DNA of 64,000 nt from Prado023 sp963706885 (GTDB taxonomy: Bacteria > Actinomycetota > Actinomycetes > S36-B12 > CAIYMF01): positions 124,001 through 188,000 of the forward strand of contig CAVPNX010000025.1 in NCBI GenBank assembly GCA_963706885.1, in the 5' to 3' direction. The notes under the pieces were generated by a model that had not been told where the DNA came from, made no database searches, and saw only the letters and a program-made list of their open reading frames with translations. Made by a program: the position numbers and the translations under genes. Shown here one piece after another: positions 16,363-25,545 of the stretch. How positions within the stretch are numbered: the first letter of the stretch is position 1; each line of letters opens with the position of its first letter.

Positions 16363-18199
16363 TCGCCGGCTCCTCGGGGTCCAGGGGACCACCGTTCTCG
16401 CGGGCGACGGCCTCGGCGTACCAGCCCTGCGCGGCGCGCAGCTGGGCAGGTGTGCCGCGCTGCACCATGCGCCCCCGGCTCAGCACGACAACCTCGTCAC
16501 AGTCCCCAGTGTGGGCCATCCGGTGGGTGATCAGGACCACGGAGCGCCCCGTCGTGGAGGTCAGGGCCTCGGCCGTGACCTGGTCGGCCATGACCGGGTC
16601 GAGGTGCTCGCCGGGCTCGTCGAGGACCACGATCGGTCGGTCGGTCAGCAGGACCCGGGCCAGTGCGATCCGTTGGGCCTGCCCGCCGGAGACCGCCGAG
16701 CCGTGGGCCCCCACCCGAGTGGCCATGCCGGCCGGCAGGGCGTCGATCCAGCCATCGAGCTGGGCGCCCTCCACCGCTGTGCGCAGCTCCTCGGCGGTGG
16801 CCCCCCGGTTGGCCAATCGGATGTTCTCCTCGATCGACGTGTCGAACAGGTGGGCCCGCTGGTCGACGGCGGCCATCACGTCGCGGACCCCCTCCTCGCC
16901 GAGGTCGCGGACGTCCCGCCCGCCGAGGTGGTAGCTCCCGGTGCGGTGGTCGAGCAGGCGCAGCAGGACCGCGGCGATCGTGGACTTGCCCGAGCCGCTG
17001 GGTCCCACCAGGGCGATCCGCCTCCCGGGGGTCAGGTCGAGGGTGATGGCGGACACCGCGTCGAGATCGGTTCGGGGGTACCGGGCGGATACGTCCGCCA
17101 GGGCCAGGGACGCCGGCTGGGCAGCGGACTGCGTGGGTGCCCCCGACTGCCCGGCAGCGGCCGCCATGGGAGTCCCGGTCGCCGGGGGTTGGGCGCCGGG
17201 CGCGCGTTCGGGCACCGGGTCCGGGGCATCGATCACGGCGAAGATCCGCTGCGCGGCCCCGGTCACGCGGGCGCGGGCGAGCGCCGCGGCCGGCATGCCC
17301 GACAGGACGTCGGCGACCGCAAGCGGCATCAGCACGAGCGTGGCCAGCCACACCCCGTCGACCCGACCGTCGCCGACGGCCGTCACGCCCAAGGCGATGC
17401 AGGCCACGACGGTCAGCCCGGTCGCCAGGGCGCTGAGCGCCCCCCCGAGCCCGGAGGCGCGCGCCGACCGACGGTCCAGGGCGGTCAGCCGTTCGTCCTC
17501 CTGCGCGATGCCCGCGACGGCGGCGTCGACCGCGCCGTAGGCCAGGAGCTCGGGTGCTGCCGAGAGGCTGGTCACCACGCTGGCGGTCAGGCGCCCCTCC
17601 GCGGCCGCACGGGTGCGCTCGGCGCTGGCGCCGATCCACCCGGTCAGCCACGGCGACAGGAGTCCGACGACCACCACCATCGCCAGCAGGGCCAGGCCCG
17701 CGGCGGGCAGGATCGCCGCCCCGATCGCCACGGCCAGGCCTCCGGCCAGCAGGCCCGAGACCACCGGGAGCACCACCCGCACGATGAGGTCCACCGAGGA
17801 GTCCACGTCACCGACGAGCCGGGCCATGAGGTCGCCCTGCCGGTAGGTGCCCAGACCCGCGGGGGACAGCCGCTCGAGGCGCTCGTACACGCCGATCCGG
17901 ATGGTGGTCAGGCTCCGGAACGCAGCATCGTGGCCGACCAGGCGCTCGGCATAGCGGAACACCCCGCGGAAGATGCCGAACGCCCGAACCGAGACGATGG
18001 CGACCTGCAGGAACAGGATCGGCGGCTGCTCGGAGGCCCGGGAGATCAGCCACGCCGAGACGGCGAGCAGGCCGACGCCGCACGCCAGGGACAGCGTCGC
18101 CAGGAGCGCCGCCAGCGCCAGCCGGGCCCGGTTCGGATCGGCCAGCCGCCACAGCCGCCACAGCGGCCTGCCGGTGGGTGGTGGCGCGGTCGTGCTCAT
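16355..18199 (-). CDS. cydC: Thiol reductant ABC exporter subunit CydC
   Basis: A 614-residue half ABC exporter: six membrane helices (about 20-310), a Pro/Ala-rich linker, then an ATPase domain with Walker A LVGPSGSGKST, signature VSGGQAQR, Walker B IVVLDEPGEHLD and switch His in LITHRMAH. CydC pairs with CydD to export glutathione/cysteine-type reductants needed to assemble cytochrome bd. The start overlaps the cydD stop by 4 bases (ATGA), and the stop overlaps the devS-like start. CydC and CydD were distinguished by gene order and the weaker signature of CydD. Confidence 0.9.
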   Translation of the reverse strand: MSTTAPPPTGRPLWRLWRLADPNRARLALAALLATLSLACGVGLLAVSAWLISRASEQPPILFLQVAIVSVRAFGIFRGVFRYAERLVGHDAAFRSLTTIRIGVYERLERLSPAGLGTYRQGDLMARLVGDVDSSVDLIVRVVLPVVSGLLAGGLAVAIGAAILPAAGLALLAMVVVVGLLSPWLTGWIGASAERTRAAAEGRLTASVVTSLSAAPELLAYGAVDAAVAGIAQEDERLTALDRRSARASGLGGALSALATGLTVVACIALGVTAVGDGRVDGVWLATLVLMPLAVADVLSGMPAAALARARVTGAAQRIFAVIDAPDPVPERAPGAQPPATGTPMAAAAGQSGAPTQSAAQPASLALADVSARYPRTDLDAVSAITLDLTPGRRIALVGPSGSGKSTIAAVLLRLLDHRTGSYHLGGRDVRDLGEEGVRDVMAAVDQRAHLFDTSIEENIRLANRGATAEELRTAVEGAQLDGWIDALPAGMATRVGAHGSAVSGGQAQRIALARVLLTDRPIVVLDEPGEHLDPVMADQVTAEALTSTTGRSVVLITHRMAHTGDCDEVVVLSRGRMVQRGTPAQLRAAQGWYAEAVARENGGPLDPEEPANG

Positions 18200-19923
18200 G
18201 CCGGACCCCCCGTTCGGGCCGGCGCGGGCAGCCCGGCCAGATGCCCTGCCGCGTTGGCGGCGCCCACCTCGGCCGGGGCCAGGACCACCACGTCATCGGC
18301 GAGGTCCACCAGCGACTGGCGGTGCGTGACCACCACCACGGTCCGTCCCCGCGCGGCCAGTGCGGCGACGGTGGCGCCGAACTCAGCCTCACGCGTGCCG
18401 TCCAGGGCGGCGGTGGGCTCGTCGAACAGCAGGATCGCCGGGTCGGCCAGCAGGGCCCGGGCCACGCCGATGCGCCGGACCTGCCCGACCGAGATGCCGG
18501 CCCCGCCCTCGGTGAGCGGGGTCACCAGCCCGAGTGGGAGCTCCGCGGGGTCGAGTCCGGCGGCGTGCAGGGCCCCGGTGACATCCTCGTCGGTGAACCC
18601 GGGGCGCCCGAAGCGCACGTTGTCGGCAACGGTTGCGCCCAGCACGGTCGGCGACTGCGGCACCCAGCCGATCTGCGCCCGCCAGGCGGTGAGCTCCAGG
18701 TCGGCCAGTGCCGCGGCCGAACCCGTGGCGTCCTGCACCTCGACGACGCCGGTGAGGGCGGCCGTCGGCGGCCCGACCAGCCCGAGCAGGACCGACAGGA
18801 TCGTGGACTTGCCGCACCCCGAGGGCCCGACCAGCGCGGTCACCCGCCCCGGGAGGATGTCGAGCGAGGCGCCGGCCACCGCCACCCGGTCACCGAACAC
18901 CACGCCCAGGTCGCGCACCCGGATCGTGGCCGTCGCGGCGTCGACCTGCCGCGAGCCGACGGGCGGCGCCTGCTCCTCCAGGACCTCGAACATCCGCTCC
19001 GCCGCGCCCACACCGTCCGCGGCCGCGTGGAAGTGCTGGCCGACCAGGCGCAGGGGCAGGTAGACCTCAGGAGCCAGGATCAGGACGGCCAGGCCGGTCG
19101 AGAGCTCCATCGTGCCCTCGACCAGACGTAGTCCGATCGCCACGGCGATGATTGCCACCGAGAGCGAGGCCAGCAGCTCGAGGACCAGCGACGACAGGAA
19201 TGAGATCCGCAGGACGCCCATCGTGCTGCGGCGGTACTGGTCGCCGACGGCGCGGATCGTGGCGGCCTGGGCCGTGGCCCGGTTGAAGATCTTGAGCGTG
19301 GGCAGGCCCTGCACGACGTCGAGGAAGTGCCCGGACAGGACCCCCAGGGTCGCCCACTGCCGGTTGACGCGGGCTTCGGTGTAGCGGCCGATGAGCACCA
19401 TGAACACCGGGATGATCGGCACCGTGAGGGCGATGATGACCGCGGCCAGCGGGTCCTGCGTGGCGATGACCGCGGTGGCGAGCAGGGGGACCACCACGGC
19501 GAGGACGAGCTGCGGCAGGTAGCGGGCGTAGTACGTGTCCAGGGCGCTGGCCCCACGTGTGACGAGGTTCGTCAGCTCACCCACGCCCCGGCCGCCCAGG
19601 AAGGCCGGGCCGAGGTGCAGCGCGCGTGCGACCACCTGCATCCGCAGCTGGGAGGTGGCGGTTGCCGCGGACCGGTGCCCGACAGCTTCAGCAGCCCAGG
19701 CCAGCCCCGCCCGGGCCACTGCGATGGCCACCAGCCACATCAGGGCGGGCTGGACCTCCGCGAGGCCGGCACCCTCCTGGAAGGCTGCGGTCACGGCACC
19801 GGCGATCAGGAAGGCCTGCGCCACCAGGAGCATGGCCGAGATCGTCCCGATCACCACGGAGGCCAGGAGGAAGCCGCGGGTTGCCTGCGCATGCTGCAGC
19901 AGGCGTGGGTCCAGGGGCTTCAC
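18196..19923 (-). CDS. cydD: Thiol reductant ABC exporter subunit CydD
   Basis: A 575-residue half ABC exporter with six helices and an ATPase domain: Walker A LVGPSGCGKST, Walker B ILLFDEPTAALD and switch His in VTHRQSLV. The signature reads ISVGQVRR instead of LSGGQ, suggesting one of the two composite ATP sites is degenerate, as in many heterodimeric exporters. It works with CydC. It is the first gene of the cydD-cydC-devS series and begins 3 bases after the stop of the upstream P-type ATPase gene on the same strand, so transcription may come from the ATPase promoter. Confidence 0.9.
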   Translation of the reverse strand: MKPLDPRLLQHAQATRGFLLASVVIGTISAMLLVAQAFLIAGAVTAAFQEGAGLAEVQPALMWLVAIAVARAGLAWAAEAVGHRSAATATSQLRMQVVARALHLGPAFLGGRGVGELTNLVTRGASALDTYYARYLPQLVLAVVVPLLATAVIATQDPLAAVIIALTVPIIPVFMVLIGRYTEARVNRQWATLGVLSGHFLDVVQGLPTLKIFNRATAQAATIRAVGDQYRRSTMGVLRISFLSSLVLELLASLSVAIIAVAIGLRLVEGTMELSTGLAVLILAPEVYLPLRLVGQHFHAAADGVGAAERMFEVLEEQAPPVGSRQVDAATATIRVRDLGVVFGDRVAVAGASLDILPGRVTALVGPSGCGKSTILSVLLGLVGPPTAALTGVVEVQDATGSAAALADLELTAWRAQIGWVPQSPTVLGATVADNVRFGRPGFTDEDVTGALHAAGLDPAELPLGLVTPLTEGGAGISVGQVRRIGVARALLADPAILLFDEPTAALDGTREAEFGATVAALAARGRTVVVVTHRQSLVDLADDVVVLAPAEVGAANAAGHLAGLPAPARTGGPA

Positions 19924-19926
19924 GGG

Positions 19927-22659
19927 TCAATTCTGGCCCACATCCGGCGATGCCCCCGATCGGGCGTGTGGGGCAGCCCGGGCCCGACCGGCCTTCTCGA
20001 GCTCGACGACCACGAACGCCACCAGCGCGAGCAGGAGGATCAGCCCCCAGTCGGAGGCGCTGATCGGCGCGGAGTCGAACAGCGTGTTCATGAGCGGCAC
20101 GTAGGTGAACGCCAGTTGGAGCAGCAGCATGACGGCCACGCCGAGCAGCAGCCGCCGGTTGGTGAACCACCCGACGCTGTGGGCTGGGCGGGTGAGCGTG
20201 CGGCAGTTGAACAGGTAGGCGACCTCGACCATCACGAAGGAGTTCACGGCCACGGTGCGGGCAGCCTCGAGGGACTGACCCGCCGCGAGGGCCAGCTGGA
20301 ACAGGCCGAAGGCGCCCATCAGGAGGATCGCCGAGACGCTGACGATGCGCCCGATCAGGATCCCGGTGAGGATCGGCTGGCCCGGGTCACGTGGGCGGCG
20401 GTCCATGAGGTCGGGCTCCCCCGGCTCGAAGGCGAGCATCAGGCCCAGGGCCACGGCCGTGGTCATGTTGATCCACAGGATCTGGACCGGGGTGATCGGC
20501 AGGGTCGTGCCCACCGCGATCGCGGCCAGGATCACCAGGCCCTCGCCGAGGTTGGTGGGCAGGGTCCACGTGATGAACTTCGTCAGGTTGTCGAAGACGC
20601 CGCGGCCCTCCTCGACCGCGGCCTCGATGGTGGCGAAGTTGTCGTCGGTCAGGACCATGTCGGCTGAGTCCTTGGCCACCTCGGAGCCGACCATCCCCAT
20701 CGCGACCCCGATGTCGGCCTGCTTGAGTGCGGGGGCGTCGTTGACCCCGTCGCCGGTCATCGCCACGACCTCGTCGCGCGACTGCAGGGCCAGCACGATG
20801 CGCAGCTTCTGCTCCGCGGTGACGCGGGCGAAGACCTGGGTGCCCTCGATGAGGCCGGGCAGGTCGTCGTCCCCAGTTGCGTCCAGCTCCCGACCGGTCA
20901 CGACGACGGGACTGACCCCGGGCCCGGCCAGCCCCACGTCGGTGCCGATGGCGGCCCCGGTGGCCGGGTGGTCGCCGGTGATCATCTTGACCGCGATCCC
21001 GGCCGCGCGGCACCGCGCCACCGACGTGATCGCCTCCGGGCGCGCGGGGTCGATGAGGCAGGCCAGCCCCATGAGCGTGAGTCCCCCCGCCTGCAGGGCG
21101 GTGTCCGGGTCGGTCGCGGGGTCGACGACCCGGCGCACGAGGGCCAGCACGCGCAGGGCCCGTCCGGCGAGCTCCTCGACGCGGGCCAGCACGTCGTCGG
21201 CGGGCAGGGGTGCGGTGGTCCCGTCGGCCTGCAGGTGGTCGACGCACAGCGGCACCAGGCGCTCGGCCGCCCCCTTGGCCAGCAGGACCGCGACCCCGGG
21301 ACCGTGCGCAGGCGGAGCGCGGTGCAGCGTGGCCATGAGCCGCCGGGCGGTCTCGAACGGCACCTCGTCGATCCGTGGCCACAGCGCCTCGAGGTCGCTC
21401 AGCCGCAGGCCGGCGTCGTGACCGGCGACCAGCAGGGCCGTCTCGGTGGGGTCACCGGCGGTCGTCACCTGGCCATCGGAGTCGGTCAGGTCGGCGTTGT
21501 TGCACAGGCAGGCCGCCGCCAGGCAGGCCGCCAGGGGATCCTCGGCCAGGGGCCCGTCGGCCTCGGACGACGGGGATACGACCGATGCCGGATCGAGCGC
21601 GGTTCCCCCGACGTCGAGGGCCACCAGGGCCATCTGGTTGCGGGTCAACGTCCCGGTCTTGTCGGTGCACACGACGGTGGTCGAGCCGAGGGCCTCGACC
21701 GCCGGAAGGTGGCGGATGATCGCGTTGCGCCGGGCCATCCGGCTGACCCCGATGGCCAGGGTGATGGTGACTGCGGCGGGCAGCCCTTCGGGGATCGCCC
21801 CGACGGCCAGGGCCACGGCCGCGGTCATCATGTAGCCGACCGACTCGCCGCGGGCCACGCCGATCACGAACGTGATCAGGGCCAGGCCGAGGATCAGCCA
21901 CGTGAGCCAGCGGCTGAACACCGCCAGCTTGCGGGTCAGCGGGGTCTGCACACCGACGGCCTCGCCGACCAGCTGCTGGATCCGCCCGATCTCGGTCTGC
22001 CCGCCGGTGGCCACCACGATTCCGGTGCCCGTGCCGCGGATCACCAGCGTCCCGGAGTAGCCCATGTTGGCCCGGTCGGCCAGCGCGGTGTCGTAGGGGA
22101 TCGTCAGGGCGTGCTTGCCCACGGGGACCGACTCGCCGGTCAGCATGGACTCGTCCACGGTCATCTCGTGGCTGTCGGTCAGCCGGATGTCCGCCGGGAC
22201 CCGGTCCCCGGCTTCCAGGACGACCAGGTCGCCGGGGACCAGATCGACGGAGTCCAGGTCTGCGGTGGACCCGCCACGGATGACCCGGGCGCTGGTCCGG
22301 GTCATCGCGTTCAGGGCCTGCAGCGCTGCGTCGGCGCGGGACTCCTGGATGTAGCCGATGGTGGCGTTGATGAGGACCACACCGAGGATCACCGCGGCGT
22401 CGACCGGCTCGCCGAGCAGCGCAGCCACCCCGGCGGCGGCCAGCAGGACGTAGATCAGGGGGTGGTTGAACTGCTCGACCCACCGGCGCAGCGCACTGGG
22501 GCCCTTGGCGGGGGGCAGCGCGTTGGGACCGAACCGTTCGAGGCGGTCGGCGGCCTGGGCCGGGTCCAGGCCGCGGGTGGCATCCGTGCCCAGCAGGAGG
22601 ACGACCTCCGACACGGCGACATGGTGGTGGGCAGCTGCCGCGGTCCGCTCCGGGGCCAC
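19927..22659 (-). CDS. P2-type cation-transporting ATPase (CtpF/PMA1-like)
   Basis: A 910-residue P-type ATPase with all canonical motifs: actuator LTGESVPVG, membrane PEGL (AIPEGLPAAV), phosphorylation site CTDKTGTLTRNQ, KMITGDHPAT and the hinge MTGDGVNDAPALKQADIGVAMG, plus the N-terminal cation-ATPase domain and a C-terminal six-helix bundle. It belongs to the SERCA/PMR1-like branch and most likely exports Ca2+ or a similar cation. Size and type match mycobacterial CtpF, a DosR target, and a DevR-like box lies about 70 bases upstream. The start is GTG 22659, with GAGGAGG 9-10 bases upstream. cydD follows after 3 bases. Confidence 0.85.
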   Translation of the reverse strand: MAPERTAAAAHHHVAVSEVVLLLGTDATRGLDPAQAADRLERFGPNALPPAKGPSALRRWVEQFNHPLIYVLLAAAGVAALLGEPVDAAVILGVVLINATIGYIQESRADAALQALNAMTRTSARVIRGGSTADLDSVDLVPGDLVVLEAGDRVPADIRLTDSHEMTVDESMLTGESVPVGKHALTIPYDTALADRANMGYSGTLVIRGTGTGIVVATGGQTEIGRIQQLVGEAVGVQTPLTRKLAVFSRWLTWLILGLALITFVIGVARGESVGYMMTAAVALAVGAIPEGLPAAVTITLAIGVSRMARRNAIIRHLPAVEALGSTTVVCTDKTGTLTRNQMALVALDVGGTALDPASVVSPSSEADGPLAEDPLAACLAAACLCNNADLTDSDGQVTTAGDPTETALLVAGHDAGLRLSDLEALWPRIDEVPFETARRLMATLHRAPPAHGPGVAVLLAKGAAERLVPLCVDHLQADGTTAPLPADDVLARVEELAGRALRVLALVRRVVDPATDPDTALQAGGLTLMGLACLIDPARPEAITSVARCRAAGIAVKMITGDHPATGAAIGTDVGLAGPGVSPVVVTGRELDATGDDDLPGLIEGTQVFARVTAEQKLRIVLALQSRDEVVAMTGDGVNDAPALKQADIGVAMGMVGSEVAKDSADMVLTDDNFATIEAAVEEGRGVFDNLTKFITWTLPTNLGEGLVILAAIAVGTTLPITPVQILWINMTTAVALGLMLAFEPGEPDLMDRRPRDPGQPILTGILIGRIVSVSAILLMGAFGLFQLALAAGQSLEAARTVAVNSFVMVEVAYLFNCRTLTRPAHSVGWFTNRRLLLGVAVMLLLQLAFTYVPLMNTLFDSAPISASDWGLILLLALVAFVVVELEKAGRARAAPHARSGASPDVGQN

Positions 22660-22724
22660 AGCGCAGCACCTCCTCAGTGTGGGTCGTCCTCTCCACCGTC
22701 GCGCGTTCGCCAGTGGCGGGGCAA

Positions 22725-22738
22725 GGGACCTTGGGCCC
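22725..22738 (-). promoter_or_regulatory. DevR/DosR-box-like palindrome upstream of the P-type ATPase
   Basis: GGGACCTTGGGCCC matches 11 of 14 positions of GGGACTWWAGTCCC and lies 66-79 bases before the start codon. The -10 region is not clear. Confidence 0.5.
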
Positions 22739-22767
22739 GTCCCGGCACCGGGGCCCGGGCGCCGGGA

Positions 22768-23367
22768 TCAGGTTGAGGCCCGCGCCGTTGCGACCAGGGA
22801 CAGGATCGCCTCTGTCGCCGTGGGGACCGCGGCGCCCACAGGAGCTGACAGGGGGGCACCATGGTCGAAGCCCAGGGCCTCGATCCCCACCACGGTGACC
22901 CGCGGTGGGAGGCGGTCCAGGGCACGGGCCAGTTCGAGCGCGCCGGCCAGGCCGAAGCCGTGGGTCCCCGCCGGGCCCGGATCCAGGCGCGCGCCGCGAC
23001 TGGCGAGGTCCCCGCCCTCGGAGCCCACGTCGAGGGTGGTGACCGTTCCCGGCGCGGACCCCGATCGCAGGGCGTCGACGATCACCACCGCGGCCCAGGG
23101 GGCCGTCCGCCCGGTGGGGTCGAGCAGGTCGACCAGCGCCGTCGGGTCCTCGTGCTCCACGACGTGCACCCCGGCGATCCCGCGCTCGGCCACCGCCCGC
23201 GCGACTGCTGCAGCGACCGCCGGCCCGACGGCGTCGTCGCCGCGGTCCGGCGAGCCGAGCCCGATCACAAGCACCAGCCGAGGGTCGGATGCCCGGGTGA
23301 CAAGCACCAGCCGAGGGTCGGATGCCGGGGTGACAAGCACCGGTCGAGCGTCGGTGCCGGGCTCCAT
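22768..23367 (-). CDS. Hydrogenase maturation protease (HycI/HyaD family)
   Basis: A 199-residue protein of the family that removes the C-terminal peptide of the NiFe-hydrogenase large subunit after nickel insertion. It shows VIGLGSPDRGDDAVGP (metal-binding Asp), VIVDALRSG, GTHGFGLAGALELA and VVGIEALGF. The ATG at 23367 overlaps the large-subunit stop (TGATG), so it is the last gene of the coupled operon. Oddly, the first 33 residues are three 11-residue repeats (e.g. TRASDPRLVLV) that duplicate the family's normal N-terminus, encoded by three 33-base units. A GTG inside the last unit could be the ancestral start. Confidence 0.88.
   Translation of the reverse strand: MEPGTDARPVLVTPASDPRLVLVTRASDPRLVLVIGLGSPDRGDDAVGPAVAAAVARAVAERGIAGVHVVEHEDPTALVDLLDPTGRTAPWAAVVIVDALRSGSAPGTVTTLDVGSEGGDLASRGARLDPGPAGTHGFGLAGALELARALDRLPPRVTVVGIEALGFDHGAPLSAPVGAAVPTATEAILSLVATARAST
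23267..23365. repeat. Three tandem 33-base units
   Basis: Units 23267-23299 and 23300-23332 are nearly identical; 23333-23365 is diverged. They encode the extra N-terminal 11-residue repeats of the maturation protease and keep the frame. Confidence 0.85.
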
Positions 23368-24673
23368 CAGATGTGCTCGATCGACAGGTCCAGGAAGTGC
23401 GTGGCGCACGAGATGCACGGGTCGTAGGTGCGGATCGCGACCTCGCACTGCCGGGTCAGCTCCTCGTGCGACAGGTGCAGGTTGGCCTGGACGAACGCAC
23501 GCAGGTCGGCCTCGATGGCGGGCTGGTTCTGGGCGGTCGGTGGGACGATCTGGGCGTCGAGGATCGTGCCGTCCTCGTCGAACCGGTAGCGGTGGTAGAG
23601 CAGGCCGCGCGGGGCCTCGGTGGCGCCGTGGCCCTCGCCCGCGCGGGCCGGCACGTCGACCGCTGCGACCGGGGCACCCTGCCATCCGTCGATGATCGCG
23701 ATCGCCTCGTCGAGGGCGTGGATGAGCTCGACGGTCCGCACGATGATCGACTTGAACGGGTTGCGGCAGGTCGCCCCGAGCCCGCCGACCCCCGCGGCCT
23801 CCCGGGCCAGTGGGGACAGGGCCGCGGAGTTCAGCGAGTACCGGGCGAGCGGTCCGACCACGTAGGGCTGGCCGTCGAAGGTCGAGTGCAGCGCATTGGA
23901 GTGGGCGACGTGCTGCTCGACCACGTGTGTGCCGAACTCCGCGACCGGGGCGGACGAGCCCGGCGGAGGTCAGAAGCGCGCCGGACTCCAGCGGGTAGCC
24001 GTTCGACGCGTCCAGCGACAGGTACAGGTAGGGCTGCTCGAACTCGGGGAACTCGAACCCGGACACGACCGGAACGGCGGCGATCGCCTCCTCGCGGGCG
24101 GCCACGAGCGCGGGGCGCAGCGCCAGCAGCTCCTCGCGCCGGGGCAGCCGGTGGAAGCCGCCGACCCGGACGTTCACCGGGTGCACCGAGCGGCCCCCGA
24201 CCACGGTCATCAGCTCGTTGCCGGCGCGCTTCATCCGCAGCGCGGATTCGACCAGTCCGCGGTGGTCGCGGGCCATCTCGATGGCGCCGTCGTAGCCCAG
24301 GCAGGTCCGGGGCGTGCAGGAAGAAGATGTGCAGGGCGTGGCTCTCGATCCACTCCCCGCAGTAGAGCAGCCGGCGCAGCAGCCGGATCTCGTCGGGGAC
24401 GACCACCCCGCAGGCGTCCTCGATGGCCAGGCACGCGCTGAACTGGTAGGCCACCGGGCAGATCCCGCAGATCCGCGCGGTGATGTCCGGGGGCTCGGTG
24501 TAGGACCGACCGCGCAGGAACGCCTCGAAGAACCGCGGCGGCTCGAAGATCCGCAGGTGCACGTCGAGGACCTCGCCGTCCTGGACGTGGACGTGCATGC
24601 CGCCCTCGCCCTCGACCCGGGCGAGCGTCTCCACGCTCAGGACGTGGCTGCCTGAGGTGAGCTTGTGGGTCAC
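23367..24673 (-). CDS. hyhL: Group 3b NiFe-hydrogenase large subunit, frameshifted twice
   Basis: Restored, this is an approx. 434-residue catalytic subunit. The proximal motif RICGICPVAY and the C-terminal DPCISCATH supply the four cysteines that hold the NiFe centre; FLDLSIEHI after the last His is the peptide the protease would remove. Extra C residues near 24302 (between HAPD and GYDG) and near 23953 (between TSAGLV and APVAEFGTH) split the gene into three frames. Group 3b enzymes couple H2 to NADP(H) in the cytoplasm. GTG 24673 overlaps the small-subunit stop (GTGA). No hyp maturation genes lie in the window. Confidence 0.9.
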
Positions 24674-25545
24674 GGTGCCGCCTCCTCATGGGCCAGGCTC
24701 TGGACCCGGAAGGGCTCCGAGCCGGCGTTGAACGTGCGGAAGACGCGCATCACGTCGACCTCGGGCATCCCGTGCGCCCGCAGGCGTTCGGCCAGCGAGG
24801 CGGTGTTGGGGGTGTCGTGCGGGCCGAAGCAGCCGTAGCAGCCGCGGTGGTAGGCCGGGCACAGCGCCCCGCACCCGGCCTGGGTCACCGGCCCCAGGCA
24901 CGGCATCCCGTCGGCCACCGTGACGCACACGGTCCCACGGCGCTTGCACTCGACGCACACGCTGTAGGTCGGGACCCGGGGCCGCCGGCCCTGCAGCATC
25001 GCGGCCAGCACCTCGAGCAGCTGCGTCCTTGTCGATCGGGCAGCCGCGCAGCTGGAAGTCGACGGTGACGTGCGCGGAGATCGGCGTCGACCGATCGAGT
25101 GTGGCCAGGTAGGCAGGATGGGCGTAGACCACCGAGAGGAACTCCCCGACGTCGGCGAAGTTGCGCAGCGCCTGGATGCCACCGCTGGTCGCGCACGCCC
25201 CGATCGTGACCAGCGTGCGCGAGGCGGCCCGCACCTGCTGGATCCGCTCCGCGTCACCCGGGGTCGTGATCGATCCCTCGACCAGGCTGATGTCGTAGGG
25301 ACCTTCGACGACAGCCCTCGTAGCCTCCGGGAAGTACGCCACCTGCACCCGCTCGGCCACTGCGAGGAGCTCGTCCTCGCAGTTGAGCAGGGTCAGCTGG
25401 CAGCCGTCGCAGGATGCGAACTTCCAGACGGCCAGCGTCGGGCGGGTGGGCGGGGTGTCGGGTACAACGTCCGGCTCGGGGATCGGGTGTCGAGGCCGGG
25501 CGATACGGCGTCCGGCGTACGGCTGACTGTCGACGAGTCGGTCAT
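24670..25545 (-). CDS. hyhS: Group 3b NiFe-hydrogenase small subunit, frameshifted twice
   Basis: Restored, this is an approx. 291-residue subunit carrying the electron-relay iron-sulfur clusters: KFASCDGCQLTLLNCEDELL (proximal cluster), GACATSGGI, RGCPIDKD, and cysteine-rich CVECKRRGTVC and GCGALCPAYHRGCYGC. Start ATG 25545 overlaps the hyhG stop (TGATG), but that frame (MTDSSTVSR) is one base off the conserved part, so a base is missing between about 25440 and 25540; an extra base lies near 25022 (KD|QLLEV). The linker in the good frame reads RHPIPEPDVVPDTPP. It works with HyhL. Confidence 0.85.

Noticed and set aside
22768..24276. A single 502-codon protein joining hydrogenase large-subunit middle part and maturation protease
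   Set aside because: The junction is an out-of-frame stretch of the large subunit after its frameshift; the true C-terminal DPCISCATH end lies in another frame and the protease has its own overlapping ATG.
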